Shown: positions 1 through 7,937 of the stretch, piece after piece
How the letters are laid out: every line of letters begins with the position of its first letter
Position numbering within the stretch: position 1 is the first letter of the stretch
Notes under the pieces: model-generated
What the model was told of the DNA's origin: nothing
What the model saw: only the letters and a program-made list of their open reading frames with translations
Databases searched by the model: none
Source of the DNA: Archaeoglobus sp. UBA230
GTDB taxonomy: Archaea; Halobacteriota; Archaeoglobi; Archaeoglobales; Archaeoglobaceae
Direction: 5' to 3'
Assembly (NCBI GenBank): GCA_002507545.1
Contig: DAVR01000033.1
Span: 1,195 to 63,885 of the forward strand
Length of the DNA: 62,691 bases
Position numbers and translations under genes: made by a program

Positions 1-1
1 A

Positions 2-74
2 TGGGCTCGGCCGGATTCGAACCGGCGATCTCCGCCTTGTAAGGGCGACGTCATAACCCCTAGACCACGAGCCC
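2..74 (-). tRNA. tRNA-Val (UAC)
   Basis: Read on the minus strand, a complete cloverleaf is visible. The 7-base acceptor stem GGGCTCG pairs with CGAGCCC. The anticodon stem TCGCC/GGCGG encloses the loop CTTACAA with anticodon TAC. The T arm is GCCGG-TTCGAAT-CCGGC, and the discriminator base is A at position 2. There is no intron. It diverges from the tRNA-Leu at 154, and the AT-rich spacer between them carries TATA-like sequence in both directions. Confidence 0.96.
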
Positions 75-153
75 TGACTGGCATTAGACGATTTGGTTAT
101 TAAAGCTTAACGCTACCAAAAGATTAAAACACTGCGAACGAAATTTTATCTAA

Positions 154-251
154 GCGGGGGTTGCCGAGCCAGGAAAAGGCGCAGGGCTTAAGAGGGCAAC
201 TAAGATACCCTGTCCCGAAGGGGTCCGCGGGTTCGAATCCCGCCCCCCGCA
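154..251 (+). tRNA. tRNA-Leu (UAA) with a 14-base intron
   Basis: The acceptor stem GCGGGGG pairs with CCCCCGC, and the gene has a long variable arm and a T arm GCGGG-TTCGAAT-CCCGC, as expected of a class II leucine tRNA. Between the anticodon stem halves CAGGG and CCCTG lie 21 bases instead of 7. Removing 193..206 restores the loop CTTAAGA with anticodon TAA. The inserted bases form a bulge-helix-bulge: CTTA pairs with TAAG in a 4-bp central helix flanked by 3-base bulges AGA and ATA. Cleavage after the second base of each bulge gives the canonical 37/38 splice position. Discriminator A is at 251. Confidence 0.95.
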
Positions 252-344
252 TGCATAACTGAATTTGGAGCGATAAGAGTAGATAATTTTGCAGCTCGTT
301 GGTTGAAGCAGGATGATACTGATAAAAGCTCGCAGAATCAATAG

Positions 345-354
345 TTTTATAAAT
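345..354 (+). promoter_or_regulatory. TATA box for the S6e gene
   Basis: TTTTATAAAT is centred about 27 bases before the S6e ATG. At the usual archaeal TATA-to-start distance, transcription would begin almost at the start codon, so the mRNA would be leaderless or nearly so. No Shine-Dalgarno sequence is visible before position 377, which fits. Confidence 0.6.
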
Positions 355-376
355 CCTTCATTCAAGCAAGTTCTGC

Positions 377-766
377 ATGGAGTTCAGGGTTGTTATTTCA
401 GATCCAAAGACAGGAAGGGCTTACCAGAAAGTCATTGAGGGTGCAAACGCTAACAGGCTTGTTGGAAAGCAGATAGGAGATATTATCAGTGGAACGATTG
501 TTGAATTGCCACCAGACTACGAGCTAAAGATTACTGGCGGGACAGATAGGGATGGATTTCCAATGAGACCTGATCTACCCGGTTCTGGTAGGAGGAGACT
601 TTTGCTGTCTGGCGGTGTTGGATTCAGACCGAAGGAGAAGGGATTGAGGAGAAGAAAGGGGGTCAGAGGGAAAGTAATATCCAAGGACATTCTGCAGGTG
701 AACACAGTAGTTGTAAAGCACGGTAAAGTTCCTCTTGAAGAGATATTCAAGCAGAAAGAAGAGTGA
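377..766 (+). CDS. rps6e: 30S ribosomal protein S6e
   Basis: This 129-residue protein is the archaeal and eukaryotic small-subunit protein S6e. The family N-terminus is clear, with MEFRVVISDPKTGRAYQ followed by the G-x2-IGDII turn. The basic central segment GFRPKEKGLRRRKGVRGK matches the family's rRNA-binding region. Its length is normal for archaea, which lack the long phosphorylated C-terminal tail of eukaryotic S6. The stop is followed one base later by the ATG of the methyltransferase gene, so the two are probably co-transcribed. The start at 377 is supported by the family N-terminus and the upstream TATA box. Confidence 0.97.
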   Translation: MEFRVVISDPKTGRAYQKVIEGANANRLVGKQIGDIISGTIVELPPDYELKITGGTDRDGFPMRPDLPGSGRRRLLLSGGVGFRPKEKGLRRRKGVRGKVISKDILQVNTVVVKHGKVPLEEIFKQKEE

Positions 767-767
767 A

Positions 768-1385
768 ATGGGAATTTTAGAGGATAAGAAACGAGCCCGG
801 ATTTTTTACAGGTATTTTTCCAAAATTTACGACAGGGTAAATCCGATTTTTTACTCCGACGAGATGAGGAAGAAGGTTGTTGATATGGCTGAACTCGCCG
901 ATGGAGATTTTGTCCTTGAAGTTGGTTGTGGCACGGGATTTACGACAACTGAGATTGTTAGAAGGGTGGGAGAGGAGAACGTTGTTGCAGTTGATCTGAC
1001 ACCTGAGCAGATGATGAAGGCTGTTATGAGGTTCGGAAACTCAAACTTCGTGCTCGGCGATGCAGAAAACCTTCCCTTTAAAGACAACTCCTTTGATGCG
1101 GCAATCTCAGCAGGTAGCATCGAGTACTGGCCTCACCCTCAGAGGGGCATAGAGGAGATGGCAAGAGTTACTAAGAGTGGTGGTAGAGTTGTTATTCTCG
1201 CACCAAGAAAGCCCAGCAACTTACTCGTAAGAAAATTTGCTGAGAGCATAATGCTTTTCCCTTCAACCCAGCAATGCGTCGCTTGGTTCATGAATTCCGG
1301 GCTTGAAGATATCCGGTATATTGAAACTGGCCCATACTGGTTCTGGAGCAAGCTGGTTGTAATTATCAGTGGCAGGGTACCGTGA
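768..1385 (+). CDS. SAM-dependent methyltransferase (quinone-methyltransferase-like)
   Basis: This is a 205-residue class I methyltransferase. The SAM-binding motif I VLEVGCGTGFTT is near residue 53, motif II VVAVDLTPEQM follows, and a DAENLPFKDNSFDAA stretch matches the UbiE/MenG pattern. The N-terminal YDRVNPIFYSDEMR resembles the MPBQ/MSBQ class of quinone methyltransferases, so a role in menaquinone ring methylation is a reasonable inference, though the acceptor cannot be proved here. I place the start at the ATG at 768 rather than an upstream in-frame codon inside S6e, because it directly follows the S6e stop and begins where the family homology does. It likely shares the S6e transcript. 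Confidence 0.8.
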   Translation: MGILEDKKRARIFYRYFSKIYDRVNPIFYSDEMRKKVVDMAELADGDFVLEVGCGTGFTTTEIVRRVGEENVVAVDLTPEQMMKAVMRFGNSNFVLGDAENLPFKDNSFDAAISAGSIEYWPHPQRGIEEMARVTKSGGRVVILAPRKPSNLLVRKFAESIMLFPSTQQCVAWFMNSGLEDIRYIETGPYWFWSKLVVIISGRVP

Positions 1386-1416
1386 AGATTTTTAACAGTC
1401 TTGACCGCTAAGTTAC

Positions 1417-1812
1417 ATGGACAGAGTTCTTTACGTTGGACCAGTAATCTTAGACGAGCCAGAGGAATTCTCACTGCAAGAGTTTGCAAGACAGGCCGTG
1501 GCAATGGAAGCTGAGAGGCTTTATTACTCGAACGGGAGGGTTTATTTCGTCGAGTATGATACTGTTCATGGTATAATTGACGGCAAGCTTGTCGTCGTCG
1601 AACTTATTGGTTACTCGTCCTTCGTGACAGTTGGTGAATATAGAAGCTGGATAGTTTACTTTGGAAATGATGATTTTGCGGATTATACCGACAAGATCAA
1701 GGACTTGAGGGGCGATATGACTATAATACCTGTTTTAAGAACGCATGACAGATTCATAAGAAAAATCGAGGAGCAAATAAACGAGGGGAGATTCAGGAGT
1801 TTCGTAGAATGA
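1417..1812 (+). CDS. Uncharacterised conserved-looking protein
   Basis: This 131-residue soluble protein has no motif I recognise. It is acidic, with no signal peptide, membrane segment or cysteine cluster. The central part (DTVHGIIDGKLVVVELIGYS) alternates hydrophobic and polar residues as in a beta-sheet domain, and the C-terminus is a charged helix. It sits 31 bases after the methyltransferase on the same strand and may share its transcript. Its last 20 bases overlap the end of the convergent hydrolase gene. The reading frame is open, with normal codon use and a plausible ATG, so I accept it as real but assign no function. Confidence 0.7.
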   Translation: MDRVLYVGPVILDEPEEFSLQEFARQAVAMEAERLYYSNGRVYFVEYDTVHGIIDGKLVVVELIGYSSFVTVGEYRSWIVYFGNDDFADYTDKIKDLRGDMTIIPVLRTHDRFIRKIEEQINEGRFRSFVE

Positions 1813-2353
1813 ATTCCGTAACAGATTTTGCCAGCACGTCAAACTTCCCAAAGTAAAAGTGATCCGTGTCAATTTTCACCAGTTCTTTTGGATTTGATGC
1901 TTCTTCGTATAACTTCAGACTCTCATCAAGGGAAACAAATTGATCCTTTGTTGCGATTATGAAGAGCTTCGGAATATCGGAATCTTCAAAGGTAATTGAG
2001 TTTATGGATGGAAGCGGAGAGATGTATACAGCAACATTACAGTAGTCGGATATGTTGGAAGCAACAACGCTTCCGAACGAGTAGCCTACTATGGCAATAA
2101 AATCGTGTCTCTCCTTCAGATATCCAAGACACTTTTTCGCATCCTCCACTTCCCCGATCCCACTTCTGAAGGGCTGTTGATAATCAAATCTCATCACGGA
2201 GATGTTATTTCTGAGCAACTCTGATGCAATCTTTTCAAGTCTGATATCGAATCTACTCCCTCCCATGAGGGGATGGGGAGGGCAGAGCATCGCGACTTTT
2301 TCTCCCCTCACATTGTAGGTTGCATTTATTGAGTCAATAATAATCTCAGCCAT
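1793..2353 (-). CDS. Alpha/beta hydrolase (COG2945-like)
   Basis: This 186-residue protein carries the compact alpha/beta hydrolase pattern. The early CPPHPLMGGS segment fits the oxyanion-hole loop of this subfamily. GYSFGS near residue 93 is the nucleophile elbow with the catalytic serine. Late DQFVSL and DHFYFG segments can supply the acid and the histidine. There is no signal peptide, so it should act in the cytoplasm on an unknown ester or acyl substrate. Its start overlaps the stop of the upstream thioredoxin-fold/HEAT gene by 8 bases, so the two form a two-gene operon. The 3' end overlaps the convergent gene at 1812. Confidence 0.82.
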   Translation of the reverse strand: MAEIIIDSINATYNVRGEKVAMLCPPHPLMGGSRFDIRLEKIASELLRNNISVMRFDYQQPFRSGIGEVEDAKKCLGYLKERHDFIAIVGYSFGSVVASNISDYCNVAVYISPLPSINSITFEDSDIPKLFIIATKDQFVSLDESLKLYEEASNPKELVKIDTDHFYFGKFDVLAKSVTEFILRNS

Positions 2354-3272
2354 TCTTTTTCCTCCTTATGTTCTTGATAGCCTCTTCGGCAGAGTCGCCA
2401 ATCCTCCCCCCTTCTTCTATCAACTCTTTTAAATTTTTTATGTCCTTCTCACTTCCAATTATGCCGAGCATCATTGCTGCATCCTCTCTAATTCTCTCGT
2501 CATCATGGTTAAGCAGTTCGGTTATAACCTTCCTTGCTTCTTCTGCAATTTCCGGCTTCATCTCATGTAAGGCTTCAAGGGCAGCCATTGCACCAAGCCT
2601 CACCATGAACTCCCTGTGAGCCATAAGTTTCCCAAGCTCTTCTCCAATATTCCTGTCCTCTGCAACCCTTTTCACTTCCTCAATCTCTCCGTTCATCAGC
2701 TTTTCTGCCAGATACTCATAGTAGTCCTCATTTATGGCTGCTTTGATCCACTTTTCTACCTCCTGCACACTCATCGCTCCAGTAAACTTCATACCATCAA
2801 TAATTGCTGTTGGAACGCTTACTATTCCAAACTTTTCGGCTATTTCGGAGAACAGTTCAGCATCAACCACGTGGTGTTCGATACAGTAACTTTGGGTCAT
2901 TTTATTGATGGCATTCACCGTTGCTTGGCAATTTGGGCAGAACTGGGAGACGAATGTTACTATCGTTACATCAGCATCCTCCTCATTCTCACATCTCAGA
3001 CTTTTTTCAGCGACAACTTTCAGGGCGAAGAGGAAAGACTGAAGCTCTGAATGTCGAGGAACGGCGTGAAAGAATATTTTTGACTTATCCAGTTTTATTG
3101 CAGGTAGCCTTAGCTTTGGTTCTGGATAATCCAGAAATTCGCATTTAATAAACTCATTAAACTCCGACAGCTTCCTCGCAAATTCATACATCTCTTTGCT
3201 TTCGAAAACTGTTAGAATAACCTCCTTTTTAACATTCCTAAGAATTTCCTTTACAAGATTCAAAGGTAACAT
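2346..3272 (-). CDS. Glutaredoxin-like protein with C-terminal HEAT repeats
   Basis: The 308 residues fall into two parts. Residues 1-190 look like the tandem thioredoxin folds of archaeal protein disulfide oxidoreductases. The second fold keeps the active site CPNC followed by a cis-proline loop (VSVPTAII), while the first fold has no CxxC. Residues from about 200 to 300 are helical HEAT-type repeats (VRLGAMAALEAL, IREDAAMMLGIIG). Thiol-disulfide exchange is the likely chemistry, and the HEAT part should bind a partner protein. It is the first gene of an operon with the hydrolase and diverges from mcm across 50 bases. PDO proteins normally lack the HEAT extension. Confidence 0.75.
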   Translation of the reverse strand: MLPLNLVKEILRNVKKEVILTVFESKEMYEFARKLSEFNEFIKCEFLDYPEPKLRLPAIKLDKSKIFFHAVPRHSELQSFLFALKVVAEKSLRCENEEDADVTIVTFVSQFCPNCQATVNAINKMTQSYCIEHHVVDAELFSEIAEKFGIVSVPTAIIDGMKFTGAMSVQEVEKWIKAAINEDYYEYLAEKLMNGEIEEVKRVAEDRNIGEELGKLMAHREFMVRLGAMAALEALHEMKPEIAEEARKVITELLNHDDERIREDAAMMLGIIGSEKDIKNLKELIEEGGRIGDSAEEAIKNIRRKKNG

Positions 3273-3322
3273 GTGAACACTTCAAGCACAAGTTTTAAGG
3301 ATTTTTGCAGGAATCATTTTTG

Positions 3323-5419
3323 ATGGGTGTAAGCAGTCCCGCACTGTGGACGGAATTCTTTGAGAGATACTACAAGGAGGAAATCAACAAGCTCGCCTAC
3401 AGGATAAAGTCTGGTGGTGACGGTAGATCGGTTTATATTAACTTCGTTAAGGATTTAACGATATTTCAGGAGGGTAAGCTTGGTGAAGAGTTGATCGAGA
3501 ATCCTGACGAGGTTTTGCAGCATGCTGAAAAGGGGCTGGCAAATGTAACCAACATTTATGGTGTCTCGCTTGAGGGCTGTAAACCCCGTTTTTATGCTCT
3601 GCCGACTGCAAGAAAGGTTCTTATCCGGGATTTGAGGGCTCAGCACATCGGAAAGTTCGTTGCCGTTGAGGGAATCATCAGAAAGGTTACAGAAGTCAGA
3701 CCGAGAATTGTTGAGGCAGCCTTTGCCTGTCTGAACTGCGGAAGCATCAACATGGTTCAGCAGGAAGATTCACAGCTCAGACAACCCTTAGAGTGCAGCA
3801 AATGTCACACAAAACGTCTTGTATTTCTCCCGGACAGCAGCATATCTGTTGATAGTCAGAGGCTTAAGGTTCAGGAGTATCCAGAGAATCTGAGGGGTGG
3901 AGAGCAACCTCAGACCATTGATGTTATCTTGGAAGGCGATCTTGCTGGTAGCGTGAATCCGGGTGATAGAGTTGTAATCAACGGGATTGTAAGGGCGAAG
4001 CCGAGGGGGTTGGGGCAGAGAAAGCTCACCCACATGGATTTGTATCTTGAAGGAAACTCGGTTGAAGTTTTGCATCAGGAGTACGAGGAGTTTGAGATTA
4101 CGGAGAGGGATAGAGAAAGGATAATGGAACTTGCCACGAGTGATGACATCTACGGTAAGATTGTAAGATCAATAGCCCCTTCGATTTACGGCCACGAGGA
4201 TGTAAAGCTTGCAATCGCCCTTCAGCTTTTCGGCGGGGTTCCGAAGAAGCTACCAGACGGGACGGAGATCAGAGGGGATATACACATACTGCTTGTAGGT
4301 GATCCGGGGGTAGCGAAGTCCCAGTTGCTTAGATATGTCCACAGAATAGCCCCGAGAAGTGTCTACACTACGGGAAAAGGGACGACGACCGCCGGCCTTA
4401 CTGCAACTGCAGTGAGGGATGAGGTTGATGGTAGGTGGACACTCGAAGCTGGGGCACTGGTTTTGGCTGATAAAGGAGTTGCACTGGTTGATGAAATAGA
4501 CAAGATGCGGAAAGAAGACAGATCGGCGTTGCATGAGGCACTTGAGCAGCAGACAATCAGCATAGCTAAGGCAGGAATAAACGCCATTCTCAGGGCGAGA
4601 TGTGCTCTTCTCGGTGCTGCAAATCCAAAGTATGGGAGGTTTGAAAAGTATACTGCGATTGCCGAACAAATCGAGATGTCACCCACTCTGCTATCGAGAT
4701 TCGATTTGATATTTGTCCTGACAGACGACCCGGATGAGGAGAGAGATAGGAGGCTTGTTGACCACATCCTGCAGTCTCATCAGCTTGGAGAGATGATGGA
4801 GAGAATTAGGAACGTCTCGGCAGAATACAGCGAGGAATTTATAAGAGCTAAAGCTGTCAGGATAGAGCCTGAAATAGACCCCGAACTGCTCAGGAAGTAT
4901 ATCGCCTATGCAAGAAAAACTGTCTATCCCGTTCTGACGGATGAGGCAAAGAAGAGGATAGAGGACTTCTACCTATCGCTCAGGTCGAGGGTTAAGGAGA
5001 ACTCCCCGGTTCCAATTACCGCAAGACAGCTTGAGAGCATAGTCAGGCTTGCAGAGGCATCAGCAAGAGTTAGATTGAGTGACAGGGTAGAGGTAGAGGA
5101 TGTTGAGAGGGTTATAGAGATAATAGAAAAGAGTCTGATGCAGATTGCGCTTGACCCAGAGACTGGAGAGATAGACATTGATCTTGCCTACAGCGGAACT
5201 TCTAAGAGGCAGAGGGACAGGATCATGGTGATAAAGAAAATAATTGAGAATCTTGAACCGAGTTACGAGAAGGGAGTGCCGGAAGAGGAGATTTTGACGG
5301 AAGCAGAGAGGGAGGGTATAGAGAGGAGCAGAGCGAAAGAGATACTCTCAAAACTCAAGCAGCATGGCGAAGTTTACACCCCAAGACACGGCCACTACAG
5401 GTTAGTTACAAAGGTGTGA
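3323..5419 (+). CDS. mcm: Replicative DNA helicase MCM
   Basis: This is the archaeal minichromosome maintenance helicase, which unwinds DNA as a ring hexamer at the replication fork. The 698-residue protein has an N-terminal zinc motif (C136-x2-C139 and C158-x2-C161), an OB-fold region, the AAA+ Walker [10 protein letters not shown] at about 326-334, Walker B ALVDEID at about 388-394 and the arginine finger SRFD at about 458-461. A winged-helix tail follows. I choose the ATG at 3323, with AGGA ten bases upstream, over the TTG at 3305. No intein is present. The gene stands alone on its strand; the next gene has its own TATA box. Confidence 0.97.
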   Translation: MGVSSPALWTEFFERYYKEEINKLAYRIKSGGDGRSVYINFVKDLTIFQEGKLGEELIENPDEVLQHAEKGLANVTNIYGVSLEGCKPRFYALPTARKVLIRDLRAQHIGKFVAVEGIIRKVTEVRPRIVEAAFACLNCGSINMVQQEDSQLRQPLECSKCHTKRLVFLPDSSISVDSQRLKVQEYPENLRGGEQPQTIDVILEGDLAGSVNPGDRVVINGIVRAKPRGLGQRKLTHMDLYLEGNSVEVLHQEYEEFEITERDRERIMELATSDDIYGKIVRSIAPSIYGHEDVKLAIALQLFGGVPKKLPDGTEIRGDIHILLVGDPGVAKSQLLRYVHRIAPRSVYTTGKGTTTAGLTATAVRDEVDGRWTLEAGALVLADKGVALVDEIDKMRKEDRSALHEALEQQTISIAKAGINAILRARCALLGAANPKYGRFEKYTAIAEQIEMSPTLLSRFDLIFVLTDDPDEERDRRLVDHILQSHQLGEMMERIRNVSAEYSEEFIRAKAVRIEPEIDPELLRKYIAYARKTVYPVLTDEAKKRIEDFYLSLRSRVKENSPVPITARQLESIVRLAEASARVRLSDRVEVEDVERVIEIIEKSLMQIALDPETGEIDIDLAYSGTSKRQRDRIMVIKKIIENLEPSYEKGVPEEEILTEAEREGIERSRAKEILSKLKQHGEVYTPRHGHYRLVTKV

Positions 5420-5427
5420 GTTAGAGT

Positions 5428-5437
5428 TATAAATAAA
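5428..5437 (+). promoter_or_regulatory. TATA box before the KaiC-like/KEOPS/shikimate kinase operon
   Basis: TTATAAATAA lies 26 bases before the ATG at 5458. The start also has a GAAGG sequence immediately upstream, so initiation may be on a very short leader. Confidence 0.5.
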
Positions 5438-5457
5438 AAGGGTCAAAACTTTGAAGG

Positions 5458-6162
5458 ATGAAAGTTCTAAAGACGGGCATACTACCCCTCGACACACAGC
5501 TTGGTGGCGGGATACCTTCGGGTAGCGTTGTGCTCGTCCTCGAAGAACCGGGTGCTGGGGGAGATGTATTATCCTATCACTTTGCTGTTGAAGGTGCTTT
5601 GAACGGAGAGAATGTTTTTTATCTGGCAACCGATGATACTGAGGAAGAGGTGAAAGAATATGTAAACCTCTACTTCAACCTTGATGAGGCAGTATGGGAG
5701 AACATAACACTTCTCAGCCTCTCATCACCCCTCACAAAGGCAGAAAAGGATGCAAAGGACTTTCTTAAAAAGACTATGTACGATCCGATTGGAGGTCTGA
5801 AAACAATTCTTTACCACGAGGATTTCGAGAGAGTTGTTATTAACAACATGACGTATTTCATAACAAACTATCCCATAGAGGATGTGGTCTCCCTTATAGA
5901 GGTTTTCTCCAAATACGCTAAAAAGAATCAGTCTGTTTTCATGATGTTGATGACGAAGGGAATGTTCGACTCGAGAACGGAAACTGCAATAAAGCATTAC
6001 TCGGATGGGGTTATCGAGCTAACGTTGAGGGAAGTCGAAAACGAAGTTCAGAGGAGGCTGAAGGTTATCAAGTTTAAAGGAATCCTCGTTCCCAAGGCGA
6101 TTTTGAGATATGATCTCACCGATAAAGGCATAAAAATGGAGTCTGTTATGAGGGTGTTATGA
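5458..6162 (+). CDS. KaiC/RadA-superfamily protein with degenerate P-loop
   Basis: The 234-residue protein has the overall layout of a single-domain KaiC-like RecA ATPase: an N-terminal TGILPLDTQLGGGIPSGS entry, a P-loop position, and a core strand VVINNMTYF followed by IEVFSKYAK. The Walker A position reads EEPGAGGD, so the invariant lysine and Ser/Thr of GKT/S are missing and canonical ATP hydrolysis is unlikely. Such nucleotide-binding-defective KaiC relatives occur in archaea, often with signalling roles that are not established. Its stop overlaps the Cgi121 start by 4 bases, and that gene overlaps the shikimate kinase, giving a translationally coupled three-gene operon. Confidence 0.75.
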   Translation: MKVLKTGILPLDTQLGGGIPSGSVVLVLEEPGAGGDVLSYHFAVEGALNGENVFYLATDDTEEEVKEYVNLYFNLDEAVWENITLLSLSSPLTKAEKDAKDFLKKTMYDPIGGLKTILYHEDFERVVINNMTYFITNYPIEDVVSLIEVFSKYAKKNQSVFMMLMTKGMFDSRTETAIKHYSDGVIELTLREVENEVQRRLKVIKFKGILVPKAILRYDLTDKGIKMESVMRVL

Positions 6163-6617
6163 GGGTAACCTTCGGAGAACTTGTGGTTAACGATATCTCC
6201 AGCTTTAAAGTGGACTATGCGACGTTTATAAGCAGTAAATATGTCGTATCGCTTGATGTTGTCGAATACGCAGCAAAAAAAGCTGTTGAAAACTGGGACA
6301 AAGGTAAAAGGATATCAAGGTCACTTCCCATAGAAATTCTGCTTTACTGCGCAGCAACAAGGCAGATAAAGGATGCTCTGAAGCTCGGAATTGCGGAAGG
6401 GAGGAATAGGGTTGCTACAGTCATTCTTGACGAAAATAGAATGAGGGAGGTTGAATTTACAGAGACAGAGTTCAGGCCTGAGTATGATCTCAGGGCTGTG
6501 ATGGACTTTTATGGGATAACGGATGAGGAAATTACAATCACTGGCATTGAAAAACTACCTCTGCTCCTTAGGGAGAGAATAGCGCTCTTCTCAGTTTTTG
6601 GAGAAGGGGTCAAATGA
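6159..6617 (+). CDS. cgi121: KEOPS complex subunit Cgi121-like
   Basis: This 152-residue protein matches the Cgi121 family. The key block is YCAATRQIKDALKLGIAEG near residues 68-86, corresponding to the family's A-x-RQI-x2-A-x4-G signature, followed by a short strand VATVIL. Cgi121 is the accessory KEOPS subunit that recruits tRNA for the universal t6A37 modification made by Kae1/Bud32 with Sua5. None of the other KEOPS genes is in this window. The gene overlaps its neighbours on both sides by 4 bases, which places t6A synthesis in one transcript with a KaiC-like protein and an aromatic amino acid enzyme. The length is normal for archaea. Confidence 0.85.
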   Translation: MRVTFGELVVNDISSFKVDYATFISSKYVVSLDVVEYAAKKAVENWDKGKRISRSLPIEILLYCAATRQIKDALKLGIAEGRNRVATVILDENRMREVEFTETEFRPEYDLRAVMDFYGITDEEITITGIEKLPLLLRERIALFSVFGEGVK

Positions 6618-7453
6618 AGGGAATTGCCTACGCAGCCGGAACTATTGTGAACGCCCTCGCAACTGGCATAGGTTCGGCCTTCGGCATAGATATGCAGACT
6701 GTCGTTAAACTAAAGCCGGGTGAGGGTGATGAGATAAAGGTAGTCGTTAATGGAGTTGAAAGGAAAAGTGTGGTGGCTGAGAGAATTCTGAGGGCTGAGG
6801 GGATAAGCGGTGAAGTTGTTGTAGAGAGTGAAATTCCGAGCGGAAGTGGATTGGGGAGCAGCAGTGCCTTTGTCAACGCTTTGCTTGTGGCTGTTAAAAA
6901 GCTGAAGGGGGAGATTATTGATGCATACGAAATTTTAAAAACAAATGCAAGGGTATCCTTAGAAGCAGGGATAAGCTATACTGGTGCCTTTGATGACGCG
7001 GCAGCATCACTGCTTGGAGGTTTTGTTGTATCGGACAATTACAAGATGAGACTTTACCGCTGGGATAGGATCAGTTCAAGTGCTGCAATACTTATTCCGC
7101 ACTTCAAACGCGGAAAAGTGAACTGGAAGGAGATAAGGGCAAACTCCACAAAACTTCGTCCAGCACTGGAGGATGCTATAAAGGGGGATTACTGCAGCGC
7201 GATGAAGAGGAATACCAGATACTACTGTGAAATGATTGGTTATCCTTTGGAAATTGCGATGGCTGGATGGGATATCGGTGTATGTTGTGGGCTTTCTGGA
7301 AATGGTCCCACATTCGTTGCCTTTGGCAGTAAAAGTGAGATGAAGTCACTTGCAGATGTTTGGAAAGAATATGGAGAGGTTTATATAAGGAAAGTCATCG
7401 AAAATTCGGTGAGTGATTTCGTAATTCCGAAGAGTTTGTTCATAAAGTTCTAA
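6614..7453 (+). CDS. aroK: Archaeal shikimate kinase (GHMP type)
   Basis: The 279-residue enzyme phosphorylates shikimate at the 3-OH with ATP in the chorismate pathway. Archaea use a GHMP-kinase fold instead of the bacterial P-loop kinase. The GHMP ATP loop IPSGSGLGSSSAFVNA is at about residues 78-93, the N-terminal AAGTIVNALATGIGSAFGID segment is typical of the archaeal family, and GLSGNGPTFVAF near residue 230 is the C-terminal glycine-rich GHMP motif. Its ATG overlaps the Cgi121 stop. The 3' end overlaps the convergent GNAT gene by 14 bases. No other aro genes are in the window. Confidence 0.92.
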   Translation: MKGIAYAAGTIVNALATGIGSAFGIDMQTVVKLKPGEGDEIKVVVNGVERKSVVAERILRAEGISGEVVVESEIPSGSGLGSSSAFVNALLVAVKKLKGEIIDAYEILKTNARVSLEAGISYTGAFDDAAASLLGGFVVSDNYKMRLYRWDRISSSAAILIPHFKRGKVNWKEIRANSTKLRPALEDAIKGDYCSAMKRNTRYYCEMIGYPLEIAMAGWDIGVCCGLSGNGPTFVAFGSKSEMKSLADVWKEYGEVYIRKVIENSVSDFVIPKSLFIKF

Positions 7454-7898
7454 CCATCCTCACCCATTTTCCCCATTCTCCAGCCTCTCTGAATCCGTGG
7501 GATTGGTAAAACTTTCTTGCCTTGTAGTTTGTCCTTCCTGCCCAGAGTTCAGCTTTGTTTCGCCCTCTCTCTCGGGAATGCTCAATAGCCCTTTTGAGAA
7601 GTGTTGAACCTATTCCCCGTTCACGGAACTCCGGCAGGACAAAAAGCTCGTGAATTTCCCCAACTCTTCTTCTCTCAAAAATGCTGATCCAGTTGGTATC
7701 GCATGCAACAAAGCCCACGGCTATGTCATCAATTTCAGCCACAATGAAACCATCTCCATCGCGAGCCATCAGCCACTTAAAATAATTTTTGATTTCCCTT
7801 CTTCTCGTGTATGCATACTCCTCAAGACCCTTGTAAGATTTCGTGTAGACTTCAACGAAGCTTTCAAGGTCCTCTTTTGTAACCTTCCTTATTTGCAC
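7440..7898 (-). CDS. GNAT-family N-acetyltransferase
   Basis: This 152-residue protein shows the GNAT fold: an N-terminal IRKVTKEDLE strand-helix, a central EIHELFVLPEFRERGIGSTLL segment with the acetyl-CoA pyrophosphate loop R-x2-G-I-G at about residues 93-98, and the C-terminal ARKFYQSHGFREAGEW motif B. It should transfer an acetyl group from acetyl-CoA to an amine; the acceptor is unknown. It is divergent from the M20 peptidase-like gene with only 39 bases between starts, so the two may share a control region. If functionally linked, one would acetylate and the other deacetylate, but that is inference. Confidence 0.88.
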   Translation of the reverse strand: MQIRKVTKEDLESFVEVYTKSYKGLEEYAYTRRREIKNYFKWLMARDGDGFIVAEIDDIAVGFVACDTNWISIFERRRVGEIHELFVLPEFRERGIGSTLLKRAIEHSRERGRNKAELWAGRTNYKARKFYQSHGFREAGEWGKWVRMVRTL

Positions 7899-7937
7899 GA
7901 AACAGTTTTTTATATTCGACTTTTAAGACCTACGATT

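Noticed and set aside
7650..7937. In-frame extension of the M20 gene that would add 96 residues
   Set aside because: It runs through the divergent acetyltransferase and shows no M20 similarity; ATG 7938 begins where the family homology does.
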